Part shown: piece by piece, positions 30,478 to 42,430 of the stretch | How the letters are laid out: each line of letters starts with the position of its first letter | Position numbering within the stretch: the stretch's first letter is position 1 | Translations under genes and position numbers: made by a program | Source: Forficula auricularia | Taxonomy: Eukaryota > Arthropoda > Insecta > Dermaptera > Forficulidae | Direction of reading: 5' to 3' | NCBI GenBank assembly: GCA_024734495.1 | Contig: JALMQS010000187.1 | Span: forward strand, 18,925,086 to 18,989,085 | Length of the DNA: 64,000 nt | The notes under the pieces: model-generated | What the model saw: only the letters and a program-made list of their open reading frames with translations | Databases searched by the model: none | What the model was told of the DNA's origin: nothing

Positions 30478-31230
30478 ATGAGTACACCGGAATGGCGGAA
30501 AAGTAATGGATTGGTGAAAAGAGGGGTGAGAATTCAAAAGAACATCCTTAAGAAATGTGAAGATGTATTCTTAGGGCTCATGGAATACCACGCATCTCCG
30601 TTAGAAACAGGGTTGAGCCCAGCAGAATTAATGTTCGGAAGAAGAATAAGAACAACCATCCCAGCAATAAATACTAGCAGAGAAATTAATTTAGATGAAT
30701 GGAGAAAGAATGAGAACAAGAAGAAAATAAAGAGTCAGGTATATTACAATAAAAGAAATAGAACAAGAAAAATAGAAGATTTAAAGGAAGGAGACCAAGT
30801 GTGGGTACCTGCCTTGAAGAAATACGGTTATGTAAAAAGGAAAAGAAGTGAACCGAGAGCTTATGATATAGAAGTTGAAGGAAGAATTTTGAGAAGAAAT
30901 ACAAGTCAAATGATCTACACGTGGGATAATAAACGAACTGAAGATGAAGGTGAATATTATTCTGAATATAAAAAAAACTTTGAGTCAAAAAAAGATTTTG
31001 TGAGAGAAAAACAAAAGGAGAGGATAGGAAGAGAGAAGAATGAATCGGAGGAAAAAAGGAATGAATTAAGTGAAGATCAAGATGGAATTGATGAAGACAA
31101 GAATGAATTTATTGAAGATCAAAATGTAATAGATGGAAATGGAAGTAGAGTGAATGAAGATCAGAATATTTCAAAAACTACCAGAAGTGGAAGAAGGATA
31201 AAACCTCCAGATCGGTGGAGCTATGATTAA
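30478..31230 (+). CDS. Fusion ORF: short Gag start joined to integrase C-terminal part (250 aa)
   Basis: Starts ATG 51 bp after the LTR with MSTPEWR, which looks like a Gag start, and joins directly to KSNGLVKRGVRIQKNILKKC, the end of the integrase core that follows the catalytic Glu. Then come EYHASPLETGLSPAELMFGR (the classical Gypsy integrase block), a KEGDQVWVP SH3-like element, a long charged Glu/Lys/Asp repeat region (SEDQDGIDEDKNEFIEDQ) and a basic TRSGRRIKPPDRW end. The protease, reverse transcriptase, RNase H and catalytic integrase residues are all missing. The frame is open throughout and ends TAA at 31228-31230. The copy is non-autonomous; whether the protein does anything is unknown. 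Confidence 0.85.
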   Translation: MSTPEWRKSNGLVKRGVRIQKNILKKCEDVFLGLMEYHASPLETGLSPAELMFGRRIRTTIPAINTSREINLDEWRKNENKKKIKSQVYYNKRNRTRKIEDLKEGDQVWVPALKKYGYVKRKRSEPRAYDIEVEGRILRRNTSQMIYTWDNKRTEDEGEYYSEYKKNFESKKDFVREKQKERIGREKNESEEKRNELSEDQDGIDEDKNEFIEDQNVIDGNGSRVNEDQNISKTTRSGRRIKPPDRWSYD

Positions 31231-31241
31231 AAAAGGGAAGA
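31229..31241 (+). promoter_or_regulatory. Polypurine tract
   Basis: AAAAAAGGGAAGA immediately before the right LTR, the plus-strand priming site. Confidence 0.8.
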
Positions 31242-31359
31242 TGTAGAGATTAAGTTAGCCGTGTTTATTGTTGTTTTGTTTTTATTATTTTATTGTATTG
31301 TTAGTTGGAATAAACATGCTTATTAAAGCTATTTGTAGTATTTTTTATGAGCTTTTACA
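31242..31359 (+). repeat. Right LTR (118 bp)
   Basis: TGTAGAGATT...GCTTTTACA, lacking a short piece present in the left LTR after ATTGTATTG. Confidence 0.92.
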
Positions 31360-31708
31360 GAAAATAGCATTTCAATTAAGAATTTTTTAGTTTAAATGAA
31401 ATGCTATGAAATCTTTCACTTTCTTCACTAGGGCTGCGAATCGACTAGAAATGGGAAAAGGGTTTAATTTTTTTCCTCATCACATATTCAATTAAATCTA
31501 TTGAAATTTCATATCCCTTGGTTATTTTCTTTTCTCTTTTATATCAAATAGTTTTTATTAGAATATTTGCATTTTAATTGAAATAAATAAATATTAGAAA
31601 ACAATCGAATATTAAAATTCAATTCAATTTTGATCGAAATTAATTGATTAGTTTTTAAGAAAATGGTAAAAAGCTAGAAAACCGTAACAAATGACTCGAT
31701 AATGCCGG

Positions 31709-32866
31709 GTGACTTGCGACCCAGCCTCTGATAAAACAAAACCTAAAGAATTATAAATGAGAAAGAAATCGATCTAATTTTATCGATTTAATCTTTCTGA
31801 AGGTTCACAGTATGTCTATTATATAAGAAAATACCATTTTGATTAATAATTTTGTAGTTTAAAAGAAATTCTATGAAAATATTCAATTTCTTCTCTCCGG
31901 GAGCGAAAAAACTAGAAATGCCAAAAGGATTTATTTTTTTTCTCATTAGATATTTATTCAAATATATTAAAATTTCATATTTGTGTGTTATTTTCATTAA
32001 TATTTTATATTAAATAATTATTATTAGGAAATTTGAATTTTAAAGGGTAGTTTATTTAAAGTGCAATTTGAAAAAACGCTAATAACTCCGATGAAATTTT
32101 TTTTAAAAATATCAAATTAATAGATATTATAAAACAATTAATTATTAATTATTTAGTTCAATTTTGAACGAAATCGATCCAGTACTTTTTGAGAAAATGG
32201 TCAAAATCCCCGAAAACCGCCATGAAAGGCCGTTTTAGAAACATTTTTAAAAGCCACAACCATGTCACAAGTCAGTGTTTCGTTTCATATGACTTTTTAA
32301 ACTTTTTTCATAGGCATCTCTTGCTTTCAAAAGACATCGTTTTTTGACAATTCATATGGTTTTTGACCATTTTCTCAAAAAGTACTGAATCGATTTCGTT
32401 CAAAATTGAATTAAATTATTAATAATCAATTGTTTTATAATATCTATTAATTTCATATTTTTAAAAAATTTTCCAACGGAGCTATTAGCGTATATTCAAA
32501 TTGCACTTCAAATAAACTAACCTTTAAAATTCCAATTTCCCAATAATAATTATTTAATATAAAATATTAATGAAAATAACATACAGATATGAAATTTTAA
32601 TATATTTGAATAAATATCTTATGAGAAAAAAATAAAACCTTTTGGCATTTCTAATTGATTCACTCCGGAGAAAAGAAATTGAATCTTTTCATACAAATTC
32701 TTTTAAACTCTAAAATTCTTATTCAAAATGCTAATTTCTTATATTAAAAATGTACTATGAACCTTCAAATAGATGAATTCGATAAAATAAGATCGATTTC
32801 TTTTTTATTTATAATTATTTCGTCTTGTTATATCCAGAGGCTGGGACGCAAGTCTCTCGCCATGAG
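31709..32866. repeat. Representative foldback core of the array (first unit)
   Basis: Left arm 31709-32214, loop about 32215-32358, right arm 32359-32866; ends GACTTGCGACCCAGCCTCT and AGAGGCTGGGACGCAAGTC. The arms can form a stem of about 500 bp with mismatches. Ten further copies follow at the spacings given for the array. Confidence 0.88.
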
Positions 32867-35800
32867 AAACTGTCAGAGGGAATCTCACACATTTTTTATG
32901 GATTTTTTTCAGCTAATCTCATACTAATTTTATATCAATTTACATATTAATATTTAATATATTTAAATATACGATTATGTAATATAAAAACTCAAATAAA
33001 AAGTAAAATTATTATATTTTATGCCCACTAAAAACACTACGCGCAACGAGTTCAGCCACAGTTTATCAAGAAATTATATTATTAATAGTGAATAAATAAT
33101 TTTTTTAATAAATAAATATTATTAAACTATATATTCTTAAAATTTGAATTCCTATATTATATGAATTATATTAACTTTTTACTTTACCATACAGGTAAAG
33201 TATTGTAATCGTGCATGAAAAAAGTGGTTTTTTCCCTCTTTTTTTCGAAATATCTCAAAAACGACTGAAACTATTTTGATAAAATAAATTTAGCAAAACC
33301 ATGGCATTTCGCTCTACCAAAAAGCCTTAATAAGTGAACATCGAAGAAATTATATTTTTCGAGATTATAATTGTTTTTTCAAAATGTATGTTGGTTAGTC
33401 TGTGAAAAATGGGACCAATCGGAAGCTAGACTGAACCCAATGCAATTTTTTTTTCAAAATCGGTTCACAATTGGCAGAGATATGAGGTAACATGGAGACA
33501 AAAAAAAAAAAAAAATCAGTCGAATAGAGAACCATTAATAATTTTTTAGTTTAAATCAAATGCTATGAAATCTTTCAGTTTCTTCACTAGGGCTGCGAAT
33601 CGACTAGAAATGGGAAAAGGGTTTAATTTTTTCCTCATCACATATTCAATTAAATCTATTGAAATTTCATATCCCTTGGTTATTTTCTTTTCTCTTTTAT
33701 ATCAAATAGTTTTTATTAGAATATTTGCATTTTAAAGGGTAGTTTACTTGAAGACTAATTTGAAAAAACCCCAATTACTAATTGAAAATAATTTTTAAAA
33801 ATATGAAAATAATAAATATTAGAAAACAATCGAATATTAAAATTCAATTCAATTTTGATCGAAATTAATTGATTAGTTTTTAAGAAAATGGTAAAAAGCT
33901 AGAAAACCGTAACAAATGACTCGATAATGCCGGGTGACTTGCGACCCAGCCTCTGATAAAACAAAACCTAAAGAATTATAAATGAGAAAGAAATCGATCT
34001 AATTTTATCGATTTAATCTTTCTGAAGGTTCACAGTATGTCTATTATATAAGAAAATACCATTTTGATTAATAATTTTGTAGTTTAAAAGAAATTCTATG
34101 AAAATATTCAATTTCTTCTCTCCGGGAGCGAAAAAACTAGAAATGCCAAAAGGATTTATTTTTTTTCTCATTAGATATTTATTCAAATATATTAAAATTT
34201 CATATTTGTGTGTTATTTTCATTAATATTTTATATTAAATAATTATTATTAGGAAATTTGAATTTTAAAGGGTAGTTTATTTAAAGTGCAATTTGAAAAA
34301 ACGCTAATAACTCCGATGAAATTTTTTTTAAAAATATCAAATTAATAGATATTATAAAACAATTAATTATTAATTATTTAGTTCAATTTTGAACGAAATC
34401 GATCCAGTACTTTTTGAGAAAATGGTCAAAATCCCCGAAAACCGCCATGAAAGGCCGTTTTAGAAACATTTTTAAAAGCCACAACCATGTCACAAGTCAG
34501 TGTTTCGTTTCATATGACTTTTTAAACTTTTTTCATAGGCATCTCTTGCTTTCAAAAGACATCGTTTTTTGACAATTCATATGGTTTTTGACCATTTTCT
34601 CAAAAAGTACTGAATCGATTTCGTTCAAAATTGAATTAAATTATTAATAATCAATTGTTTTATAATATCTATTAATTTCATATTTTTAAAAAATTTTCCA
34701 ACGGAGCTATTAGCGTATATTCAAATTGCACTTCAAATAAACTAACCTTTAAAATTCCAATTTCCCAATAATAATTATTTAATATAAAATATTAATGAAA
34801 ATAACATACAGATATGAAATTTTAATATATTTGAATAAATATCTTATGAGAAAAAAATAAAACCTTTTGGCATTTCTAATTGATTCACTCCGGAGAAAAG
34901 AAATTGAATCTTTTCATACAAATTCTTTTAAACTATAAAATTCTTATTCAAAATGCTAATTTCTTATATTAAAAATGTACTATGAACCTTCAAATAGATG
35001 AATTCGATAAAATAAGATCGATTTCTTTTTTATTTATAATTATTTCGTCTTGTTATATCCAGAGGCTGGGACGCAAGTCTCTCGCCATGAGAAACTGTCA
35101 GAGGGAATCTCACACATTTTTTATGGATTTTTTTTCAGCTAATCTCATACTAATTTTATATCAATTTACATATTAATATTTAATATATTTAAATATACGA
35201 TTATGTAATATAAAAACTCAAATAAAAAGTAAAATTATTATATTTTATGCCCACTAAAAACACTACGCGCAACGAGTTCAGCCACAGTTTATCAAGAAAT
35301 TATATTATTAATAGTGAATAAATAATTTTTTTAATAAATAAATATTATTAAACTATATATTCTTAAAATTTGAATTCCTATATTATATGAATTATATTAA
35401 CTTTTTACTTTACCATACAGGTAAAGTATTGTAATCGTGCATGAAAAAAGTGGTTTTTTCCCCTCTTTTTTTCGAAATATCTCAAAAACGACTGAAACTA
35501 TTTTGATAAAATAAATTTAGCAAAACCATGGCATTTCGCTCTACCAAAAAGCCTTAATAAGTGAACATCGAAGAAATTATATTTTTCGAGATTATAATTG
35601 TTTTTTCAAAAAGTATGTTGGTTAGTCTGTGAAAAATGGGACCAATCGGAAGCTAGACTGAACCCAATGCAATTTTTTTTTCAAAATCGGTTCACAATTG
35701 GCAGAGATATGAGGTAACATGGAGACAAAAAAAAAAAAAAATCAGTCGAATAGAGAACCATTAATAATTTTTTTAGTTTAAATCAAATGCTATGAAATCT

Positions 35801-38800
35801 TTCAGTTTCTTCACTAGGGCTGCGAATCGACTAGAAATGGGAAAAGGGTTTAATTTTTTTCCTCATCACATATTCAATTAAATCTATTGAAATTTCATAT
35901 CCCTTGGTTATTTTCTTTTCTCTTTTATATCAAATAGTTTTTATTAGAATATTTGCATTTTAAAGGGTAGTTTACTTGAAGACTAATTTGAAAAAACCCC
36001 AATTACTAATTGAAAATAATTTTTAAAAATATGAAAATAATAAATATTAGAAAACAATCGAATATTAAAATTCAATTCAATTTTGATCGAAATTAATTGA
36101 TTAGTTTTTAAGAAAATGGTAAAAAGCTAGAAAACCGTAACAAATGACTCGATAATGCCGGGTGACTTGCGACCCAGCCTCTGATAAAACAAAACCTAAA
36201 GAATTATAAATGAGAAAGAAATCGATCTAATTTTATCGATTTAATCTTTCTGAAGGTTCACAGTATGTCTATTATATAAGAAAATACCATTTTGATTAAT
36301 AATTTTGTAGTTTAAAAGAAATTCTATGAAAATATTCAATTTCTTCTCTCCGGGAGCGAAAAAACTAGAAATGCCAAAAGGATTTATTTTTTTTCTCATT
36401 AGATATTTATTCAAATATATTAAAATTTCATATTTGTGTGTTATTTTCATTAATATTTTATATTAAATAATTATTATTAGGAAATTTGAATTTTAAAGGG
36501 TAGTTTATTTAAAGTGCAATTTGAAAAAACGCTAATAACTCCGATGAAATTTTTTTTAAAAATATCAAATTAATAGATATTATAAAACAATTAATTATTA
36601 ATTATTTAGTTCAATTTTGAACGAAATCGATCCAGTACTTTTTGAGAAAATGGTCAAAATCCCCGAAAACCGCCATGAAAGGCCGTTTTAGAAACATTTT
36701 TAAAAGCCACAACCATGTCACAAGTCAGTGTTTCGTTTCATATGACTTTTTAAACTTTTTTCATAGGCATCTCTTGCTTTCAAAAGACATCGTTTTTTGA
36801 CAATTCATATGGTTTTTGACCATTTTCTCAAAAAGTACTGAATCGATTTCGTTCAAAATTGAATTAAATTATTAATAATCAATTGTTTTATAATATCTAT
36901 TAATTTCATATTTTTAAAAAATTTTCCAACGGAGCTATTAGCGTATATTCAAATTGCACTTCAAATAAACTAACCTTTAAAATTCCAATTTCCCAATAAT
37001 AATTATTTAATATAAAATATTAATGAAAATAACATACAGATATGAAATTTTAATATATTTGAATAAATATCTTATGAGAAAAAAATAAAACCTTTTGGCA
37101 TTTCTAATTGATTCACTCCGGAGAAAAGAAATTGAATCTTTTCATACAAATTCTTTTAAACTATAAAATTCTTATTCAAAATGCTAATTTCTTATATTAA
37201 AAATGTACTATGAACCTTCAAATAGATGAATTCGATAAAATAAGATCGATTTCTTTTTTATTTATAATTATTTCGTCTTGTTATATCCAGAGGCTGGGAC
37301 GCAAGTCTCTCGCCATGAGAAACTGTCAGAGGGAATCTCACACATTTTTTATGGATTTTTTTCAGCTAATCTCATACTAATTTTATATCAATTTACATAT
37401 TAATATTTAATATATTTAAATATACGATTATGTAATATAAAAACTCAAATAAAAAGTAAAATTATTATATTTTATGCCCACTAAAAACACTACGCGCAAC
37501 GAGTTCAGCCACAGTTTATCAAGAAATTATATTATTAATAGTGAATAAATAATTTTTTTAATAAATAAATATTATTAAACTATATATTCTTAAAATTTGA
37601 ATTCCTATATTATATGAATTATATTAACTTTTTACTTTACCATACAGGTAAAGTATTGTAATCGTGCATGAAAAAAGTGGTTTTTTCCCTCTTTTTTTCG
37701 AAATATCTCAAAAACGACTGAAACTATTTTGATAAAATAAATTTAGCAAAACCATGGCATTTCGCTCTACCAAAAAGCCTTAATAAGTGAACATCGAAGA
37801 AATTATATTTTTCGAGATTATAATTGTTTTTTCAAAATGTATGTTGGTTAGTCTGTGAAAAATGGGACCAATCGGAAGCTAGACTGAACCCAATGCAATT
37901 TTTTTTTCAAAATCGGTTCACAATTGGCAGAGATATGAGGTAACATGGAGACAAAAAAAAAAAAAATCAGTCGAATAGAGAACCATTAATAATTTTTTAG
38001 TTTAAATCAAATGCTATGAAATCTTTCAGTTTCTTCACTAGGGCTGCGAATCGACTAGAAATGGGAAAAGGGTTTAATTTTTTTCCTCATCACATATTCA
38101 ATTAAATCTATTGAAATTTCATATCCCTTGGTTATTTTCTTTTCTCTTTTATATCAAATAGTTTTTATTAGAATATTTGCATTTTAAAGGGTAGTTTACT
38201 TGAAGACTAATTTGAAAAAACCCCAATTACTAATTGAAAATAATTTTTAAAAATATGAAAATAATAAATATTAGAAAACAATCGAATATTAAAATTCAAT
38301 TCAATTTTGATCGAAATTAATTGATTAGTTTTTAAGAAAATGGTAAAAAGCTAGAAAACCGTAACAAATGACTCGATAATGCCGGGTGACTTGCGACCCA
38401 GCCTCTGATAAAACAAAACCTAAAGAATTATAAATGAGAAAGAAATCGATCTAATTTTATCGATTTAATCTTTCTGAAGGTTCACAGTATGTCTATTATA
38501 TAAGAAAATACCATTTTGATTAATAATTTTGTAGTTTAAAAGAAATTCTATGAAAATATTCAATTTCTTCTCTCCGGGAGCGAAAAAACTAGAAATGCCA
38601 AAAGGATTTATTTTTTTTCTCATTAGATATTTATTCAAATATATTAAAATTTCATATTTGTGTGTTATTTTCATTAATATTTTATATTAAATAATTATTA
38701 TTAGGAAATTTGAATTTTAAAGGGTAGTTTATTTAAAGTGCAATTTGAAAAAACGCTAATAACTCCGATGAAATTTTTTTTAAAAATATCAAATTAATAG

Positions 38801-41800
38801 ATATTATAAAACAATTAATTATTAATTATTTAGTTCAATTTTGAACGAAATCGATCCAGTACTTTTTGAGAAAATGGTCAAAATCCCCGAAAACCGCCAT
38901 GAAAGGCCGTTTTAGAAACATTTTTAAAAGCCACAACCATGTCACAAGTCAGTGTTTCGTTTCATATGACTTTTTAAACTTTTTCATAGGCATCTCTTGC
39001 TTTCAAAAGACATCGTTTTTTGACAATTCATATGGTTTTTGACCATTTTCTCAAAAAGTACTGAATCGATTTCGTTCAAAATTGAATTAAATTATTAATA
39101 ATCAATTGTTTTATAATATCTATTAATTTCATATTTTTAAAAAATTTTCCAACGGAGCTATTAGCGTATATTCAAATTGCACTTCAAATAAACTAACCTT
39201 TAAAATTCCAATTTCCCAATAATAATTATTTAATATAAAATATTAATGAAAATAACATACAGATATGAAATTTTAATATATTTGAATAAATATCTTATGA
39301 GAAAAAATAAAACCTTTTGGCATTTCTAATTGATTCACTCCGGAGAAAAGAAATTGAATCTTTTCATACAAATTCTTTTAAACTATAAAATTCTTATTCA
39401 AAATGCTAATTTCTTATATTAAAAATGTACTATGAACCTTCAAATAGATGAATTCGATAAAATAAGATCGATTTCTTTTTTATTTATAATTATTTCGTCT
39501 TGTTATATCCAGAGGCTGGGACGCAAGTCTCTCGCCATGAGAAACTGTCAGAGGGAATCTCACACATTTTTTATGGATTTTTTTCAGCTAATCTCATACT
39601 AATTTTATATCAATTTACATATTAATATTTAATATATTTAAATATACGATTATGTAATATAAAAACTCAAATAAAAAGTAAAATTATTATATTTTATGCC
39701 CACTAAAAACACTACGCGCAACGAGTTCAGCCACAGTTTATCAAGAAATTATATTATTAATAGTGAATAAATAATTTTTTTAATAAATAAATATTATTAA
39801 ACTATATATTCTTAAAATTTGAATTCCTATATTATATGAATTATATTAACTTTTTACTTTACCATACAGGTAAAGTATTGTAATCGTGCATGAAAAAAGT
39901 GGTTTTTTCCCTCTTTTTTTCGAAATATCTCAAAAACGACTGAAACTATTTTGATAAAATAAATTTAGCAAAACCATGGCATTTCGCTCTACCAAAAAGC
40001 CTTAATAAGTGAACATCGAAGAAATTATATTTTTCGAGATTATAATTGTTTTTTCAAAATGTATGTTGGTTAGTCTGTGAAAAATGGGACCAATCGGAAG
40101 CTAGACTGAACCCAATGCAATTTTTTTTTCAAAATCGGTTCACAATTGGCAGAGATATGAGGTAACATGGAGACAAAAAAAAAAAAAATCAGTCGAATAG
40201 AGAACCATTAATAATTTTTTAGTTTAAATCAAATGCTATGAAATCTTTCAGTTTCTTCACTAGGGCTGCGAATCGACTAGAAATGGGAAAAGGGTTTAAT
40301 TTTTTTCCTCATCACATATTCAATTAAATCTATTGAAATTTCATATCCCTTGGTTATTTTCTTTTCTCTTTTATATCAAATAGTTTTTATTAGAATATTT
40401 GCATTTTAAAGGGTAGTTTACTTGAAGACTAATTTGAAAAAACCCCAATTACTAATTGAAAATAATTTTTAAAAATATGAAAATAATAAATATTAGAAAA
40501 CAATCGAATATTAAAATTCAATTCAATTTTGATCGAAATTAATTGATTAGTTTTTAAGAAAATGGTAAAAAGCTAGAAAACCGTAACAAATGACTCGATA
40601 ATGCCGGGTGACTTGCGACCCAGCCTCTGATAAAACAAAACCTAAAGAATTATAAATGAGAAAGAAATCGATCTAATTTTATCGATTTAATCTTTCTGAA
40701 GGTTCACAGTATGTCTATTATATAAGAAAATACCATTTTGATTAATAATTTTGTAGTTTAAAAGAAATTCTATGAAAATATTCAATTTCTTCTCTCCGGG
40801 AGCGAAAAAACTAGAAATGCCAAAAGGATTTATTTTTTTCTCATTAGATATTTATTCAAATATATTAAAATTTCATATTTGTGTGTTATTTTCATTAATA
40901 TTTTATATTAAATAATTATTATTAGGAAATTTGAATTTTAAAGGGTAGTTTATTTAAAGTGCAATTTGAAAAAACGCTAATAACTCCGATGAAATTTTTT
41001 TTAAAAATATCAAATTAATAGATATTATAAAACAATTAATTATTAATTATTTAGTTCAATTTTGAACGAAATCGATCCAGTACTTTTTGAGAAAATGGTC
41101 AAAATCCCCGAAAACCGCCATGAAAGGCCGTTTTAGAAACATTTTTAAAAGCCACAACCATGTCACAAGTCAGTGTTTCGTTTCATATGACTTTTTAAAC
41201 TTTTTCATAGGCATCTCTTGCTTTCAAAAGACATCGTTTTTTGACAATTCATATGGTTTTTGACCATTTTCTCAAAAAGTACTGAATCGATTTCGTTCAA
41301 AATTGAATTAAATTATTAATAATCAATTGTTTTATAATATCTATTAATTTCATATTTTTAAAAAATTTTCCAACGGAGCTATTAGCGTATATTCAAATTG
41401 CACTTCAAATAAACTAACCTTTAAAATTCCAATTTCCCAATAATAATTATTTAATATAAAATATTAATGAAAATAACATACAGATATGAAATTTTAATAT
41501 ATTTGAATAAATATCTTATGAGAAAAAAAATAAAACCTTTTGGCATTTCTAATTGATTCACTCCCGGAGAAAAGAAATTGAATCTTTTCATACAAATTCT
41601 TTTAAACTACTAAAATTCTTATTCAAAATGCTAATTTCTTATATTAAAAATGTACTATGAACCTTCAAATAGATGAATTCGATAAAATAAGATCGATTTC
41701 TTTTTTATTTATAATTATTTCGTCTTGTTATATCCAGAGGCTGGGACGCAAGTCTCTCGCCATGAGAAACTGTCAGAGGGAATCTCACACATTTTTTATG

Positions 41801-42430
41801 GATTTTTTTCAGCTAATCTCATACTAATTTTATATCAATTTACATATTAATATTTAATATATTTAAATATACGATTATGTAATATAAAAACTCAAATAAA
41901 AAGTAAAATTATTATATTTTATGCCCACTAAAAACACTACGCGCAACGAGTTCAGCCACAGTTTATCAAGAAATTATATTATTAATAGTGAATAAATAAT
42001 TTTTTTAATAAATAAATATTATTAAACTATATATTCTTAAAATTTGAATTCCTATATTATATGAATTATATTAACTTTTTACTTTACCATACAGGTAAAG
42101 TATTGTAATCGTGCATGAAAAAAGTGGTTTTTTCCCCTCTTTTTTTCGAAATATCTCAAAAACGACTGAAACTATTTTGATAAAATAAATTTAGCAAAAC
42201 CATGGCATTTCGCTCTACCAAAAAGCCTTAATAAGTGAACATCGAAGAAATTATATTTTTCGAGATTATAATTGTTTTTTCAAAATGTATGTTGGTTAGT
42301 CTGTGAAAAATGGGACCAATCGGAAGCTAGACTGAACCCAATGCAATTTTTTTTTCAAAATCGGTTCACGTAATTGGCAGAGATATGAGGTAACATGGAG
42401 ACAAAAAAAAAAAAAAAAAATCAGTCGAAT
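31721..42430. repeat. Short-unit block (2.22-kb units, near-identical)
   Basis: Four full periods plus the next core. By eye units differ mainly by one or two bases in A or T runs (for example before ATCAGTCGAATAGAGAAC). They lack a segment of about 600 bp present in long units; the joint reads AGAGAACC|ATTAATAATT. Confidence 0.88.

Larger units (their letters stand above)
30301..31359 (+). mobile_element. Compact Ty3/Gypsy-like LTR retrotransposon with large internal deletion
   Basis: LTRs 30301-30426 and 31242-31359 start TG and end CA. Target duplication GAAAA is at 30296-30300 and 31360-31364. A primer site abuts the left LTR and a purine tract abuts the right one. Total 1059 bp against the 4-6 kb usual for the family. 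It interrupts the left edge of the array within a long-unit-type segment, so it came in after that unit existed. Confidence 0.92.

Noticed and set aside
30534..30988. Minus-strand ORFs of 61 and 100 codons
   Set aside because: Shadows of the integrase-derived ORF on the plus strand.
31788..38674. Identical 69-codon ORFs on the minus strand in four array units, with a similar 68-codon ORF in the solitary foldback (27323-27529, plus)
   Set aside because: They lie in the foldback arms, are Lys/Ile/Asn-rich as expected from AT-rich DNA, and only about the first 20 codons stay similar; identity among units just reflects the tandem repeat.
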